64,000 nucleotides of DNA from Merluccius polli (Eukaryota; Chordata; Actinopteri; Gadiformes; Merlucciidae): the NCBI GenBank assembly GCA_030340625.1, contig JAOPHQ010006601.1:49520-113519 (forward strand), in the 5' to 3' direction. The number at the start of each line of letters is the position of its first letter. The first letter of the stretch is position 1. The translations under genes were made by a program, and so were the position numbers. This document shows, piece by piece, positions 45,104-56,680 of the stretch. The notes beneath the pieces were generated by a model. That model saw nothing but the letters and a program-made list of their open reading frames with translations. It made no database searches and was not told the origin of the DNA.

Positions 45104-46638
45104 ATGACCTTTGTCGTGTCTCTACTAAGCCTCATGTCCGCGGCGTCGTTCGCGTTCGCGAACCACGCCGCCGCGTCCTCCTCCTCCGCCTCCTCGCTGC
45201 GCTTCGTCGCGCCGCCGTCCGCCGGCTTCAGCAGCAGCTCCTCCTCCTCCTCGGCGCGCTCCTCGGTGTGCAGGCCCATCCCGGCCACGCTGGCCCTGTG
45301 CCACGGCGTGGGCTACCGGGACATGCGGGTCCCCAACCTGCTGGGCCACGACACCCTGCGGGAGGCCCAGCAGCAGTCTGCGTCGTGGCTGCCGCTGGTC
45401 TCCAAGCTGTGCCACCGGGACGCGCGGCGGTTCCTGTGCTCCCTGTTCGCCCCCGTGTGTCTGACGGAGTTGACCGGCCCGCTGAGCCCGTGCCGCGGGC
45501 TCTGCGAGGCGGTGCGGGACGGCTGCCTGCCCGTGATGAGCGCCTTCGGGTTCCCCTGGCCCGAGATGTTCAACTGCAGCCGGTTCCCCCGCGGGACCAA
45601 CCTCTGCGTCCGGACCACCGCGGCCGAGGGGGAGGCTGAGGATGAGGAGGTCCGGCGCGAAGAGGCGGCTAAAGGTCAGTGACCCCTAACCCCTAATCCT
45701 AACCCCCCCCAACCCTAACCCTAATCCTAACCCCTAACCCTAACCCCCCCCAACCCTAATCCTAACCCTAACCCCCCCCCCAAGAGTGATGTGCAAACAC
45801 CCACTCCCGCATGACAATACGCCCCCATTCACCCCCCAAAAAGCCCCCCCTCCCTTGTTTACCCTAAAAATAATGACCCCCCCCCCCCCATCTATCATGT
45901 CCATCTGTCCTTGTTGCAGGGACTGTTATCTGCGATGCCTGCAGCCTGGCGTCGGAGGGAGAGAGCGACATCCAGGACAACTTCTGCCACAGTCAGTATG
46001 GTAAGACGCTGCCCTGCTTTCCCCACCTCCCCAGTGACATGGCTATATTGGGTTTTCAGGCATATGGCATATGTGATGAGTGACTTTTCTTCACAAACAC
46101 GTGTTGCTGTCCTTGAATCCATGATACAAACCATTAACAAGCGGTGCTGTCCCCCTGAATCCGTGATACAAACCCCTCCACAGCTCCACATTTCATACAG
46201 CCGAGCTCTCTTCTCTTTCCCACAGCCTTCAAGCTGCGCCTGGGCAGCATGTCCACGGTCGGGGGAGACCGCCAGCTGGTTCCCCTCGGCCGCAGCCGCA
46301 TCCTGAGGTGGGCCGGCGGCGCGGCCGAGAGGGCCGAGGGGGTGGGCGGGGCCATGGCTCACAGCGCCCTGTGGTTGCCCGAGGGGGCCACCTGCATCTG
46401 CCCCGGTCTGGACCCTTCAGAGGCGGCGGCAGCGGGGGAGGGAGGGCGGCCGAGGGAGGAGGACGTCACAGGGCGAGGGGAGGGGAGGAGCGCGCTGCCC
46501 AGCGGATGGTACCTGGGCCTGGCTCGGTCCGAAGAAGGACGGCTGGTGCTGACGCGGCTGGTGAAATGGAGCCGAGAGGACAAGGAGCTGAAGAAGTTCA
46601 TACGCTCCCTTCTTAAGCAGTCGTGCTTGGAGCAATAG
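45104..46638 (+). CDS. Secreted frizzled-related protein (SFRP2-like)
   Basis: SFRPs are secreted proteins that bind Wnt ligands through a frizzled cysteine-rich domain and modulate signalling. Exons 45104-45674, 45920-46000 and 46226-46638 join in frame to 354 residues, with the three-exon layout of the SFRP family. Residues 1-20 form a signal peptide, followed by a Ser/Ala-rich spacer (about 24-60). The frizzled domain (about 64-175) runs from CRPIPATLALCHGVGY through LPNLLGHDTL-like and FLCSLFAPVC to SAFGFPWPEMFNCSRFP, closest by eye to SFRP2, crescent and sizzled. Exon 2 starts the netrin-like domain with VICDACS and DNFCHSQY; exon 3 carries FKLRLGSM and CICPGL. A Gly/Glu-rich insertion (about residues 285-305) makes the netrin-like part longer and more diverged than in SFRP2. 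GC content is high. I cannot tell which subgroup it is (sfrp2-like, tlc or another). An AATAAA at 47058-47063 probably ends the mRNA. Confidence 0.88.
45682..45782 (+). repeat. Telomere-like CCCTAA repeats in the first SFRP intron
   Basis: Directly after the exon 1 donor, CCCTAA, CCCTAAT and longer C-run variants repeat for about 100 bases, an imperfect (CCCTAA)n array. C-rich tracts continue to about 45892. Confidence 0.85.
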
Positions 46639-48236
46639 AGAGACACTCGTATGGTGGCGGCTACCTGCCAGGTTACTGCTACTTGTCACGGCTCATGATG
46701 GTTAACATGTAATTACGCGGTGCAATTTAATTTATGATTATGATTTATGATGTTGATTTTTTTAACCCAAAGGTGACTCAAAAAAGCTTTAATGTCTGGA
46801 CTGTTAGAAACACAGCAAATGGCTTTATGTATTCAAGCACACAATATCTACATTGAGTTATTATATTAACTATCCATTATAAAAGTAAATTATAACTATA
46901 ATGGACATTGCCAACGAAACAGTGTTTGTTTCAATGGGCTCTCTGACAATCTTAATGTTAGAAGAGATTGTGTTGTTTTCGTATAAAACACTTAAAAACA
47001 TGTCAAAAAATGTGTAGTGTGACAAATGTTTTTCATATTCAAACCATTTTTACAAGAAATAAAGCTACCTGAAAACAACCCCTCGACTGAACACAATCTG
47101 TTGTGCGCACGGAGAAAAACGAATGACAAACAACAAAACGAGTGACGACAAGATAAGTGTATTAATCCAAACATCATCAAGGTGGTTAGTCCTTCTCTGG
47201 CGACGGCAGGGCTCCACCTCTAGACAAGCTCACACCTGTCCCCTCGGATGGATCGAATGACTATTTACCTTTGTCCTCTCTCCCCTCTCTCCTACTTCTT
47301 CTGTCTCACTCTCATCCCATCACGGTCCCACTCCATACCCTCCATATGTCCACTAGCTTCATATAAACTCTTCTATTGGAGGCAGCGTGTTTTCAAGGCA
47401 TGCATCCACTCTGAGCTCTTATAGAAGGGCTGTTTGGTTTTTAATCAGCTGTGGATGTCATAGTATTATCAAGACCAATTCGGCCTGAGAGTATAACTGG
47501 CGAGGAAACTTGCACGTAATGGATGAATAATTCAGACGACCAGCTCTCTTACCTCCTCTACACACACACAGGTCCTCCTCTTCTCCCTGACTTCTACCAG
47601 TCAAAACACGCTCCGCTCATTCACCGAGTTCCCCAGAAGAAAAAGGTGAGTTTGTATTTTTTTTTAAAACAACATACCAAGCTGCCAGCTGGTATGTTGT
47701 AGGATGTGTTTGGATGGGCATTGGGCACGCAGGGAAACCAGTACAGTTGATAGTTACCTGAGGCAGTAGAAAGCTGCCTCAATGTGTTCAACATGTGTTC
47801 ATATTTTTTCATTGTGTGGTGATCACATTCAAATATGCCAAACTGCAAATTAATTGATCTAAAACAAGAGTAGTTTTAAGCACTGGTCTTTTAGTACAAT
47901 GTCTTCAATTCAATGATTTACACTGTGCTATTTCAAAATGGTATTACAAGACACTCTAATTGAATGTTTATATTTGTTAAATAAATAATAACACTAACAA
48001 AGTGATTGGATTCATATTATATGAAAAACAATACTCACACTTCCTAAGGCTGGGACAAATATAGGTTGAACTTCACTTGACTTTATATCAAATATATGAG
48101 TTTCCAGTTCCCTTTGCAGTTTCCCTTCTGCCTCGACACAAAAACAGCTCCATAAATTAGTGACATCGACACCAAATGTCTTCCTTCCCTCCATTGTGTT
48201 TCCATGTTTTCTTCTTCTTCTCTTCCTCTTTTCAAG
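46639..48236. other. SFRP 3' UTR and region upstream of tomt
   Basis: The poly(A) signal AATAAA at 47058-47063 lies about 420 bases past the SFRP stop. From there to the tomt start I see no coding exon. The tomt start codon is directly preceded by a pyrimidine tract and CAG-like AAG, so a noncoding 5' exon of tomt probably lies in this interval. Confidence 0.45.
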
Positions 48237-50103
48237 ATGGTGTCCCCTGCCATTGGCCTGGCCTTCCTCCCTCTCGTGATGACGCTGCTCATCCGCTACC
48301 GCTTCTACTTTGTGCTGTTCTACCGTGCGGTGCTGGTGAGGGTGTGGAGGGACTGCAGGACGGGCCTGAGTCGCGAGGAGCGGGCCTTCCAGTACGTTCT
48401 GACCCACGCCACCCCCGGCGACCCCGAGAGCATCCTGGACGCCTTCGATGCCTGGTGCAGCAAGGTGGAGTTCATCAGCAACATAGGGCCCAAGAAAGGT
48501 GACCGCCACTCACCTTTATGTGGACTATCGCCATTTGCACACTATGTTAATTACTGGTGTATATTCAGTATTTCCCTTCAGGCGCCAAGACACATTCCTT
48601 GTATGGGTAACCTACTGTGTAATTGATAATAAATTAAATTGTGATTATTCTGTTGTTTATCACTGATTCAATGAATCATGTCAGCAATGATTAATTCTGA
48701 TTTCCAGACACTTTGACATGAAGGCTATGATTCAGACACGAATAGTTATACCCCAGCATAAGATATTGTCCAACATGGGCTATTTAAATCCCATATTTTC
48801 CCCCCTGTGTGTGTGTGTGTGTGTGTGTATACTTGTAGGAAAGATCTTGGACCGCCTGCTGTCGGAGCAGAGACCCCTGACAGTGCTGGAGTTGGGGGCT
48901 CACTGTGGCTACAGCACGGTGCGCATGGCGAGGGCACTGCCCCTGGGAGCCAGGCTCTACAGTTTGGAAATGGACCAGAATAACGCTGCCATCGCAGAGA
49001 AGGTCATACGCCTGGCTGGATTTGACGATGACATCGTAAGTATGCCTGAACTTTTGACTGGACGACTAAGGCTGTAGGGTTTCAAGTGTAGGGATCTCAG
49101 GTCTGAGAATGGATGCCTTTTGTTTAGTTGGACGGTTTTGAGAATACATATAGTATTGACAGCGTAGTTATAGTTATAATAACATATTATACTTTTAAAG
49201 TTTTTTTTGTGTATGACAAAAGAAAAAGGTCAATTAATAATAAAAAGATTGTTTTCACTGCTTAGGGTAAGAGAATGTCAAATTTCATTTTAATATGGAC
49301 ATGTAATGCCTTTTTGAGACTGTAAAGATTAGAAAAGGCTTTATATGAACACACTTGACCTGACGTGTCTATTTGTAATATGTTTCAGGTTGAGTTAATC
49401 GTGTGTCCTTCTGACGAGGTTATCCCTCGACTGAGGTCGGATTATGGCCTGGAAAAGTTGGACTTCGTCTTCATGGACCACTGGAAGAAATGCTACCTAC
49501 CTGATCTGCAGGTGATTGTGTTCAACAAAAATGTAGACAGCACAATTTGACAACTATTTTCTTGTCTGACGTGTGTATAATTAGTTGGATAAAGAAAATA
49601 AAAGTAGCATCCATACAGAATGCTGTTAATATAAAACTTGAACCAGACTTGCCTAAGCTCATATGGAGTTCTGCACACATGGCAGATGCAAATATTTTTC
49701 TCTAATATGTAGGGGGGTTAAAAGTGGTAATTTAAAAACCAGTCAAAGATAAAAGATCCAAAGCAAAACAGAGCTGTGTTCAGAACTCAGTCCACAGTCC
49801 AAGTACACCAATACAGATATGGGTGTGTAACCTCAGCTGTAGGTACAGATATGCATACACACTCAGCTGGAGCATGCTGGCCACTCGTTTGTTCGTCTGT
49901 TGCAGATGTTGGAGGGCTCCGGTCTGCTGGGGAAGGGGTCCATGATCCTGGCCGACAACGTGCTCTTCCCCGGGGCTCCCAACTTCCTCCGCCACGTGCG
50001 CAGGTGTGGCCTGTACGAGTGGAGGGTCCACCGGGCCACGCTGGAGTACAGCACGGGCATCCGGGATGGCATGGCGGAGCTCATCTACCAAGGAACCAAG
50101 TAG
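48237..50103 (+). CDS. tomt: Transmembrane O-methyltransferase
   Basis: TOMT resembles catechol O-methyltransferase; in zebrafish and mouse it is needed for TMC channel traffic and hearing. Exons 48237-48498, 48839-49035, 49389-49511 and 49906-50103 join in frame to 259 residues. The start MVSPAIGLAFLPLVMTLLIR is an N-terminal membrane anchor matching the family. The methyltransferase fold follows: VLELGAHCGYST is the S-adenosylmethionine-binding motif, LYSLEMD supplies the acidic residue, and MDHWKKCYLPD and LADNVLFPGAP hold the Asp, Asp and Asn positions that bind magnesium in COMT. I chose the ATG at 48237 over an in-frame one at 48204 because similarity begins there and an acceptor-like AAG precedes it. 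The gene is separate from lrrc51, unlike the combined mammalian LRTOMT locus. AATAAA is at 50374-50379. Confidence 0.95.
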
Positions 50104-51413
50104 ACCCTGCAAACTCATTGTCTGACCCACCCCTCAGGACACACAGCTCTATGCATGCAACCTCACTAACATCAGTCTATAATCAATGATAACCTGGTTT
50201 TCCACTACTCACAATACACCTCTTTATAATGTACTGTATTATAATAGTAAGTAATGGTTATAATTTAGTATGAATTAATTTAATGAACACAGAGCCCAGT
50301 GTTTGTCTTTATACAACTTGTTTATTTATACAAATAATACTCATAAAAAGCAGCCATCAACAAAAATAATTTAAATAAAAGTCGAATGCTTTTCATATGA
50401 AACTAAATATCATGGTTGCGTTTTGTTTTAACCCATTTGGGTTTGTTGTTAACAAATGTGAAAAGCACTTCATGATTTTAACAAGAAAAGTGGATTTGTG
50501 TAACAGTCATAGCTCTGGGACGTAGTGTGGCAAATGCACCACCTGCTGGACATTGATTCAAATTAAGGCCTCAATTATTTAAGACGCCATTTTTCCGGAA
50601 TCTGCATTCATGTTTACATGTATACAACAAATATGGTGGGCATTCACTGGCTAAGGAAAAGGCCATTCTTTAAGTCTGACAATAACTAACACTTTACTGG
50701 ACTAGAAGATTAGAAGTATCAACTACCAAAACAAGCTTAGCACAGCAAACATGCAAGATGTGTTAAAAAACATTCCAATCTTTAAATAGCCCCATGAAAA
50801 CTAGTGTGCCATTTTAATGAGCCTCGTCAATGCAAGCTCGCCTGTTTTAGATAAGCCAGTGGTACATGACGGTCAAAGAGGTAATAACAATACAGACTAA
50901 GTTCCTGCATGGAGATTCCTCTCGTCACCATGTCTATCATTATACAGACATAGAGAAGCTAATCATAGCAACTGAGAGTGTCTCTAGTTTTGTAAAATAG
51001 AAAATCATTACAGGATATCTGTATATATTTTTTTAATTTGTCAAAATAAATAATTTGTTTCAAACACATTTACACAATGCTCCTCTATCGTAACACAACC
51101 AAGACTGCTTTCATTTCAGTACATGTCTACACACAAACCAGCCATGCCCTGGCTAGCACAATCACACATTAACTAAATGACCCAAGAAACAGTATTATGG
51201 CAAAGCTGTCACAGTAAAAAAGTCAGACATCCTGTTTCTGGGGCCAGAAGGGGAGGATTCTTCCTCAATCAGTCTTGATGCCCAGGGTATATTTCCACAG
51301 TATATGAATATATCAAGTCTGTGCCAGGTAGAAAAGGGCTCGTATTCTGGGTGGTTTAGTGGTAGAGGGATGAAGCCTAGCTCCAGACAGTTTGGATGCC
51401 AAGGTCTGCTGGA
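50104..51413. other. Convergent 3' ends of tomt and anapc15
   Basis: No coding exon seen. The tomt poly(A) signal is at 50374-50379 on plus. TTTATT at 50321-50326 gives AATAAA on minus and would allow a long anapc15 3' UTR, so the two transcripts may overlap by about 50 bases. Confidence 0.4.
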
Positions 51414-53285
51414 TTAAATCATCCACTGGTCCTGGTCCTGGTCAGCCCCCTCCATGTCCACCTTGAAGCAAGACACAGAGAAAGACACAGATTTAGGCAA
51501 AGCCAACACACCATTTAATTTACACTGTGTGTGTGCGTCTCAGTCAGTCAGTTAGTCAGTCAGTGTAATCAGCACGCCCATGAAATCAATTCAGATCATT
51601 CAAATTAATAATTACTACCAAGTAAGGAACAATTAATCACAATATTATCGAAATCACAATATGGCAAATGCGATAACCAAATTGCAGGAGCTGCAATTTT
51701 CTGATAAGGGTATGTGGGAGTGTGTGAGGTTGATAGCTGGTTTACAGCCTCACCTGGCCCTAGTCAGACCGATTAGACTCTGGGGCTGGGTGGGGCTGCA
51801 CACCTGTGGAGCAATCATGGCACCCAGGATAAACCAGCTATCAACACTCACACCCTCAAGAGAGAGAGCCACTGTCATGACAGCACGTGACGCGTCAGAC
51901 TACACAATATTTTTGTCTGTTACGATGGTCACTGTGTCAGATTAGGCGATTATAGAGTGATACATTTGTGCTGGGACTTGACCGAGGGACATGACAGACT
52001 ACACGTTGGTCCCCGACCAATCGCTTGCCGACGTGCTTGATGTCATCAGGAAGGAGGTGACGAACACGTGGAAGGCAAAACAAAAGAGAGTTTTCGTCCA
52101 CCATGACAGACTATACGGGATAAAACGATCAATTGAAATGCCCTGTCATTCCCGACATGACCCGACGCCCTATGTCTGCCGAATCAGGCTATAATCGGGC
52201 CGATATCATATAGTCTGACCCCGGCATTACACTTGCTTGGCTTGTACTGTCTTGCTATCTCCAATAAACAGATTGAATACAAAATCTACCTGTGTCCTAC
52301 CTGGGCCACAGTAAAAGCCACTTAGGTGGCATGTGGCAGGGGTAAACTGCCACACGGTAAAATGTGTAAATGTAAATTTAACACCATTATAAAGTACTGT
52401 AGTGTTGAAGAGATGCCCTGGCCTACACATTTTTCCTCCAGATGTAAGAAAACATGTTTGTCTGAGACAGACCCCAACGCATGTCATAAGTTTTTTCAGT
52501 GAAAATGAAAATTGTGATGCAAAACTTAGTATCAATAAATCTGACCTCATTGATCTCGCCATCATCGGGGGATTCATTGTAGTCATTCATCTCATCCATG
52601 TCCTGCATGTCTTCCTCATCCTCCGAGTCTTCTTCACTGTCCTCCTCATCCTCGTCGTCCTCCTCTTCCTCCTCGTCAAATGTCGGCTACACACAACGAT
52701 GGCACAGGTAGGTTTATATGAAATATGTCAGCATCTTTACATACAAAACACACAATTCACGTTTTTAAAAGAAATACGTGTTACACATGTCGGTCGTTTT
52801 CAGAACTGTGTAATATGGGGGGATCCCATTACAAAATAAAGTTTTAACGATGGGCCAAATGTGGCTGGCTGTAGCATGCTGCTGTGAAAAGCAGTAATAC
52901 ATCCGGACAATTTAGATCCTCCTTTGTAAAAAGTGTGAGAATCTACTGAATAAATACCTCAAAAATGAGTTTCCCAATGGGCATCAGGTTATTATCCTTC
53001 TCCGCGATGCTCTGTAACTAAAAGGAAAAAGAGTAAGAACAGTCATTACAGCATTAATGTGTCGCCAGCTATACATATGTGGCTACTATGTTTCATCTAT
53101 TCCCATATGCACGTCCAAACACGAGTATAATGTGTTGCAGATGGTATGTGTGAATGTGTGTGTACCCATGTCTGGTGCTGCTGTTCCTGTTGATGCAGTT
53201 CAGTCTCATCCACACACGGACGGTCAAGGTTGAACCACAGGGACTCCGTTATCCGAGGGAAGAGAGACGGGAAGAGAGTAGACAT
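51414..53285 (-). CDS. anapc15: Anaphase-promoting complex subunit 15
   Basis: APC15 helps the anaphase-promoting complex release the mitotic checkpoint complex so that the checkpoint can switch off. Exons in gene order 53285-53166, 53017-52958, 52686-52546 and 51461-51414 join in frame to 122 residues (human 121). The start MSTLFPSLFPRITESLWFNL and the stretch LQSIAEKDNNLMPIGK are almost unchanged from human. The third exon encodes the acidic tract (DEEEEEDDEDEEDSEEDS) and MQDMDEMNDYNESPDDGE; the last ends DQDQWMI. A solo LTR of about 640 bases (51713-52354) occupies most of the last intron. A noncoding first exon or promoter probably lies just above 53290. Confidence 0.96.
51713..52354 (+). 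mobile_element. Solo LTR with an internal insertion, in an anapc15 intron
   Basis: It begins TGTGGGAGTG and ends CTGCCACA, as the 20057-20360 copy does, and holds CAATAAA near 52262. The flanks GGGTA (51708-51712) and CGGTA (52355-52359) are a nearly intact target duplication. Between about 51880 and 52225 is unrelated sequence absent from the other copy. That insert contains AGACTACAC, GACAGACTA and CAGACTATACG repeats but is not identified. Confidence 0.6.
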
Positions 53286-54649
53286 CTCTGTCGTTCAACT
53301 GAGGGGGACAACAGACAAGAGCTGTCACACCGACTAGATCCTCTTTAAGACGAGCACATATCAACACTGCAATCACACAATATGTGTAGGCATGTTTAAA
53401 CTAAAACGAAACACATTGTTATCAGCAAACTCCACCATGCTCTTGTACATGTCCCCCCTCCCCCCCCACAAGTACCTCTGTGGTGATTTTAAAGTTGTTT
53501 TTACTGCAGCCCTTTACAATAATTAGATGAATAAAGATATGCTCAAAGTGTAGATGTCGTGACTGCGGTATTTCAATGTTTACAAACCTGCGCCATGGAT
53601 AACATGTAAACACGTAGCTAAACGCATACTAGTTGTCATGTTTCACAAGACGTTTCAGATAACTGCTATTACGGTAAACTGGGGCGTGTAATATAGATAT
53701 CTCCAATGGCATTTCTCTCCGTATAATATTTACTGCATATTATAAGTGACGTAAAACGACGTTTATTTCCAGAAACATCATACCTCTGCTCGCATTCGTC
53801 CAATTCAAACGAATCAACATTTAAACACAAAATGCCCGGAAACAAGCGTTCACCTATAAAAGCTCCCCGTGTTCCGCGGCTGCTCTCACTTGGGTTCCGC
53901 TTTCATCTGCTGCGCTTAACGTTATGAACTCAAGTTTACAATCATTATCACTAAAAACAATACGTGAAAAAAAAAAAACATTTGTTAATGCTGTGACATG
54001 TCTGGTGTTATTGCACGATCATGTTGTAAATGTATTGTATGTTTTGTAATTGATTGTTTCATTGATTGTGATTTGGATTTGCTGATTTACTAAATGTAAT
54101 GGGTCATTCTACGAAACCGGTGCCTTTTATGTCCGATCCATTTCATGAGCTTACAAAAATGTAAAAATGTGTCAAAATGTATTTCAAAGGATCAGACCTG
54201 TTAATTTAAAGGGACACTAAGTAGTTTCTTCCCCCATCTAGTGGTCAAATTGTATTTTGCATTCAAACGAATTTATGCTCTCTAGCGCCTCGCATTTTCG
54301 AACTACGGCAAGCGGTATTAGTCAAGATTCAAGAAGCTATGACAACATGATAACAACATGTCTTCAAACACCACTTCATCAAGTTTTGTTTCGATGATGA
54401 GATACGTTCAGTGCTCGAAGTGGAAAAAAAAAGTGCCGGTACTAGCACATTTTAAAACAAAATTAACCACAATCCAAGACATCCTTAAATAAAGGTCTTT
54501 GTTTTCATCTACAGTATTTGTATCCTTAATATAATCCTAAATAATAAAGATATTACATGGTGTTGTATTGGCACATGTTATTTGGGTTTATAAGTAACAG
54601 TTTATCACTTACTCAATTTCTGTCAGGTCATGGTGACAGTCTTGGTCAC

Positions 54650-54716
<67 letters not shown>

Positions 54717-54818
54717 TGTGTGCGCGCGCTATAATGGACAGGACCTTGAGATAAGGTGTAACTATATAATAAAAACTCCCACACAATCTCTCTCTCTCCC
54801 TCTCTGTCTCTCTCTCTG

Positions 54819-54910
<92 letters not shown>

Positions 54911-55769
54911 CTTCACATAGCATAGACAGACTTTGGCCTTCAACAACGTACCAAGTCACAATTCTTCACATTTCACCTGTTTTAGGGGGTCGTCTATCAC
55001 ATAAATACATAGCTACATACAAAGCCTGCCATTTTCAGGAGATGGCAATTGTATGGAATCTTGAAGGTAAAGTGAATCCTTTCATTTTCTCATACCGACT
55101 CTTTGTTGTAGAATCAGTAAGAAAGTGGGTGACTACTCACACCATTTGCCATCTGTATATATCGCATTACATGTAAGGGTTCATTAGCGTTATATAAAAC
55201 ATCAGGTTTCTATATACAACCCTGTATTCTGTAAGACAACAAACAACCTTTTTTCTTCTTTTTTTGTGTTTAAATTCCTGAGCTTATGAAAAATGCCTAC
55301 TGCAGCTTCTTTAAAATGGGTTTGTTTATTGAAAAACAAGATACTAGCAATGAATGAATACATTAACACGTTAAATTAATTCATTAATGCAAATAAGACA
55401 ATATACTATAGGCCTATAGCTATAACATGCAGTAATGTATTTATAACTGCTATATATATAGGCTATGGCCCATAGGCTATAGCCTAGATAGCCCTACATA
55501 GCTGCATGTTTTTACCCCTACAATCTCACCAAAGTAAGGGCTTTTTGTGATCTCTTCCAGCTTTTATGAGCCCACAATAGCTTTGTGTATATACCGTCAC
55601 TATAATGAGGACTAACAAAAATACACATTTACACCTTCCCACCATGTGTTATGCATGCTAAATGGGTATACTGAATGAATCACCTGCACACTTTATTGAT
55701 AATGTATCCATTATTTTAATTACAAAATCATTGGCGGATCCCACATAACATGAATGCGGCATTAGACTC
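53286..55769. other. Intergenic, microsatellites, unassigned repeats
   Basis: The anapc15 5' region is at the left end. A (GT)n tract runs about 54649-54718 and a (CT)n tract with CTGTCT variants about 54785-54908. A patch near 54190-54300 (GGGACACTAAGTAGTTTC, then CCATCTAGTGGTC) resembles dispersed fish repeats. No coding exon seen. Confidence 0.5.
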
Positions 55770-56477
55770 TGTCGTACTGGGTAACTCGTGGTCGATCAGT
55801 CCATGAAGAAACACACCAATTGGTTTTGGTTTTCCACATTTATTTTCCATAAAACCTCCAGGCTTAGGCACAAGCCCTCTCCAAGCTCTCCCAAACAAAA
55901 GAAATATTCCCGCCTAAAATAGGCCAAGGCATCCCCTTGCTCCACCCATCGGCCAATCCATCCATTAACACCGTATCCATAACTATATATACATGGTCCC
56001 CACTAATAAATATATAGTATACAATAATAATATATAATAATAACTATACTATAATAATCATTATTCTATATAATACTCAATTAGTACACACACACACACA
56101 ATAAAGTTGACCTGCATATCAACCTCTTACACTGTCATACCGAAATACCCCCTGCCTTCATCCGAGAATGGTCTGACCCGGTACGTACCGCTGTCATAAG
56201 TACGGAAGTCATCCCCGCACTTCCCCTTTAATCGGCAAGACGGTGAGACGGTGAGTATAAGTGACAGACGTGCGTAAAGTGGTGATTGTTGGACCGGGAT
56301 ACTGCAATGGCTGAAATGAAATAATCAGATGCGTTTGTCGCTAATGTTACCCTGCCCTGTTATTTGTGCCGGCTACAAAATAAACAGTGAGTGAAACAAA
56401 GCGACGAGTGATTATTTACGTGACAGTGATGTTTTCATGAAGTGACTGGTGACTGGGTTATGGTGACGGGTGATAGC

Positions 56478-56543
<66 letters not shown>

Positions 56544-56662
56544 ACCCGACTATTTACATTCGGCATTCACGCCGTAGTGCGCCAATGCTTATTGCGCCTT
56601 AGATATCCCCACAAGTGACGCCATTACAAGGCGAGTGACGATCACAATACGACATCGTCACA
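55770..56662 (-). repeat. 3' LTR of the Gmr1-like element
   Basis: 893 bases, with TGTCGTACTGG at one end and CATCGTCACA at the other on the plus strand. It includes a (TA)n tract at about 56480-56540 and a short CA repeat near 56085-56101. Confidence 0.95.
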
Positions 56663-56680
56663 TTACCCCCCCCCTTCAAG
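56663..56680 (-). other. Polypurine tract of the Gmr1-like element
   Basis: GAAGGGGGGGGGGTAA on the minus strand directly precedes the 3' LTR and overlaps the end of the polyprotein gene. Confidence 0.8.

Noticed and set aside
44941..45288. Antisense Arg/Glu repeat frame and plus-strand Ser/Leu frame
   Set aside because: Translations of the (CT)n tract joined to shadows of SFRP exon 1.
46308..46689. Alternate and antisense frames over SFRP exon 3
   Set aside because: Caused by high GC content; the in-phase SFRP frame explains the region.
52402..52839. Plus-strand frame rich in Leu/Val
   Set aside because: Antisense of the acidic exon of anapc15.
54623..55176. Cys/Val and Ser/Leu repeat frames
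   Set aside because: Translations of the (GT)n and (CT)n microsatellites with no conserved flanks.
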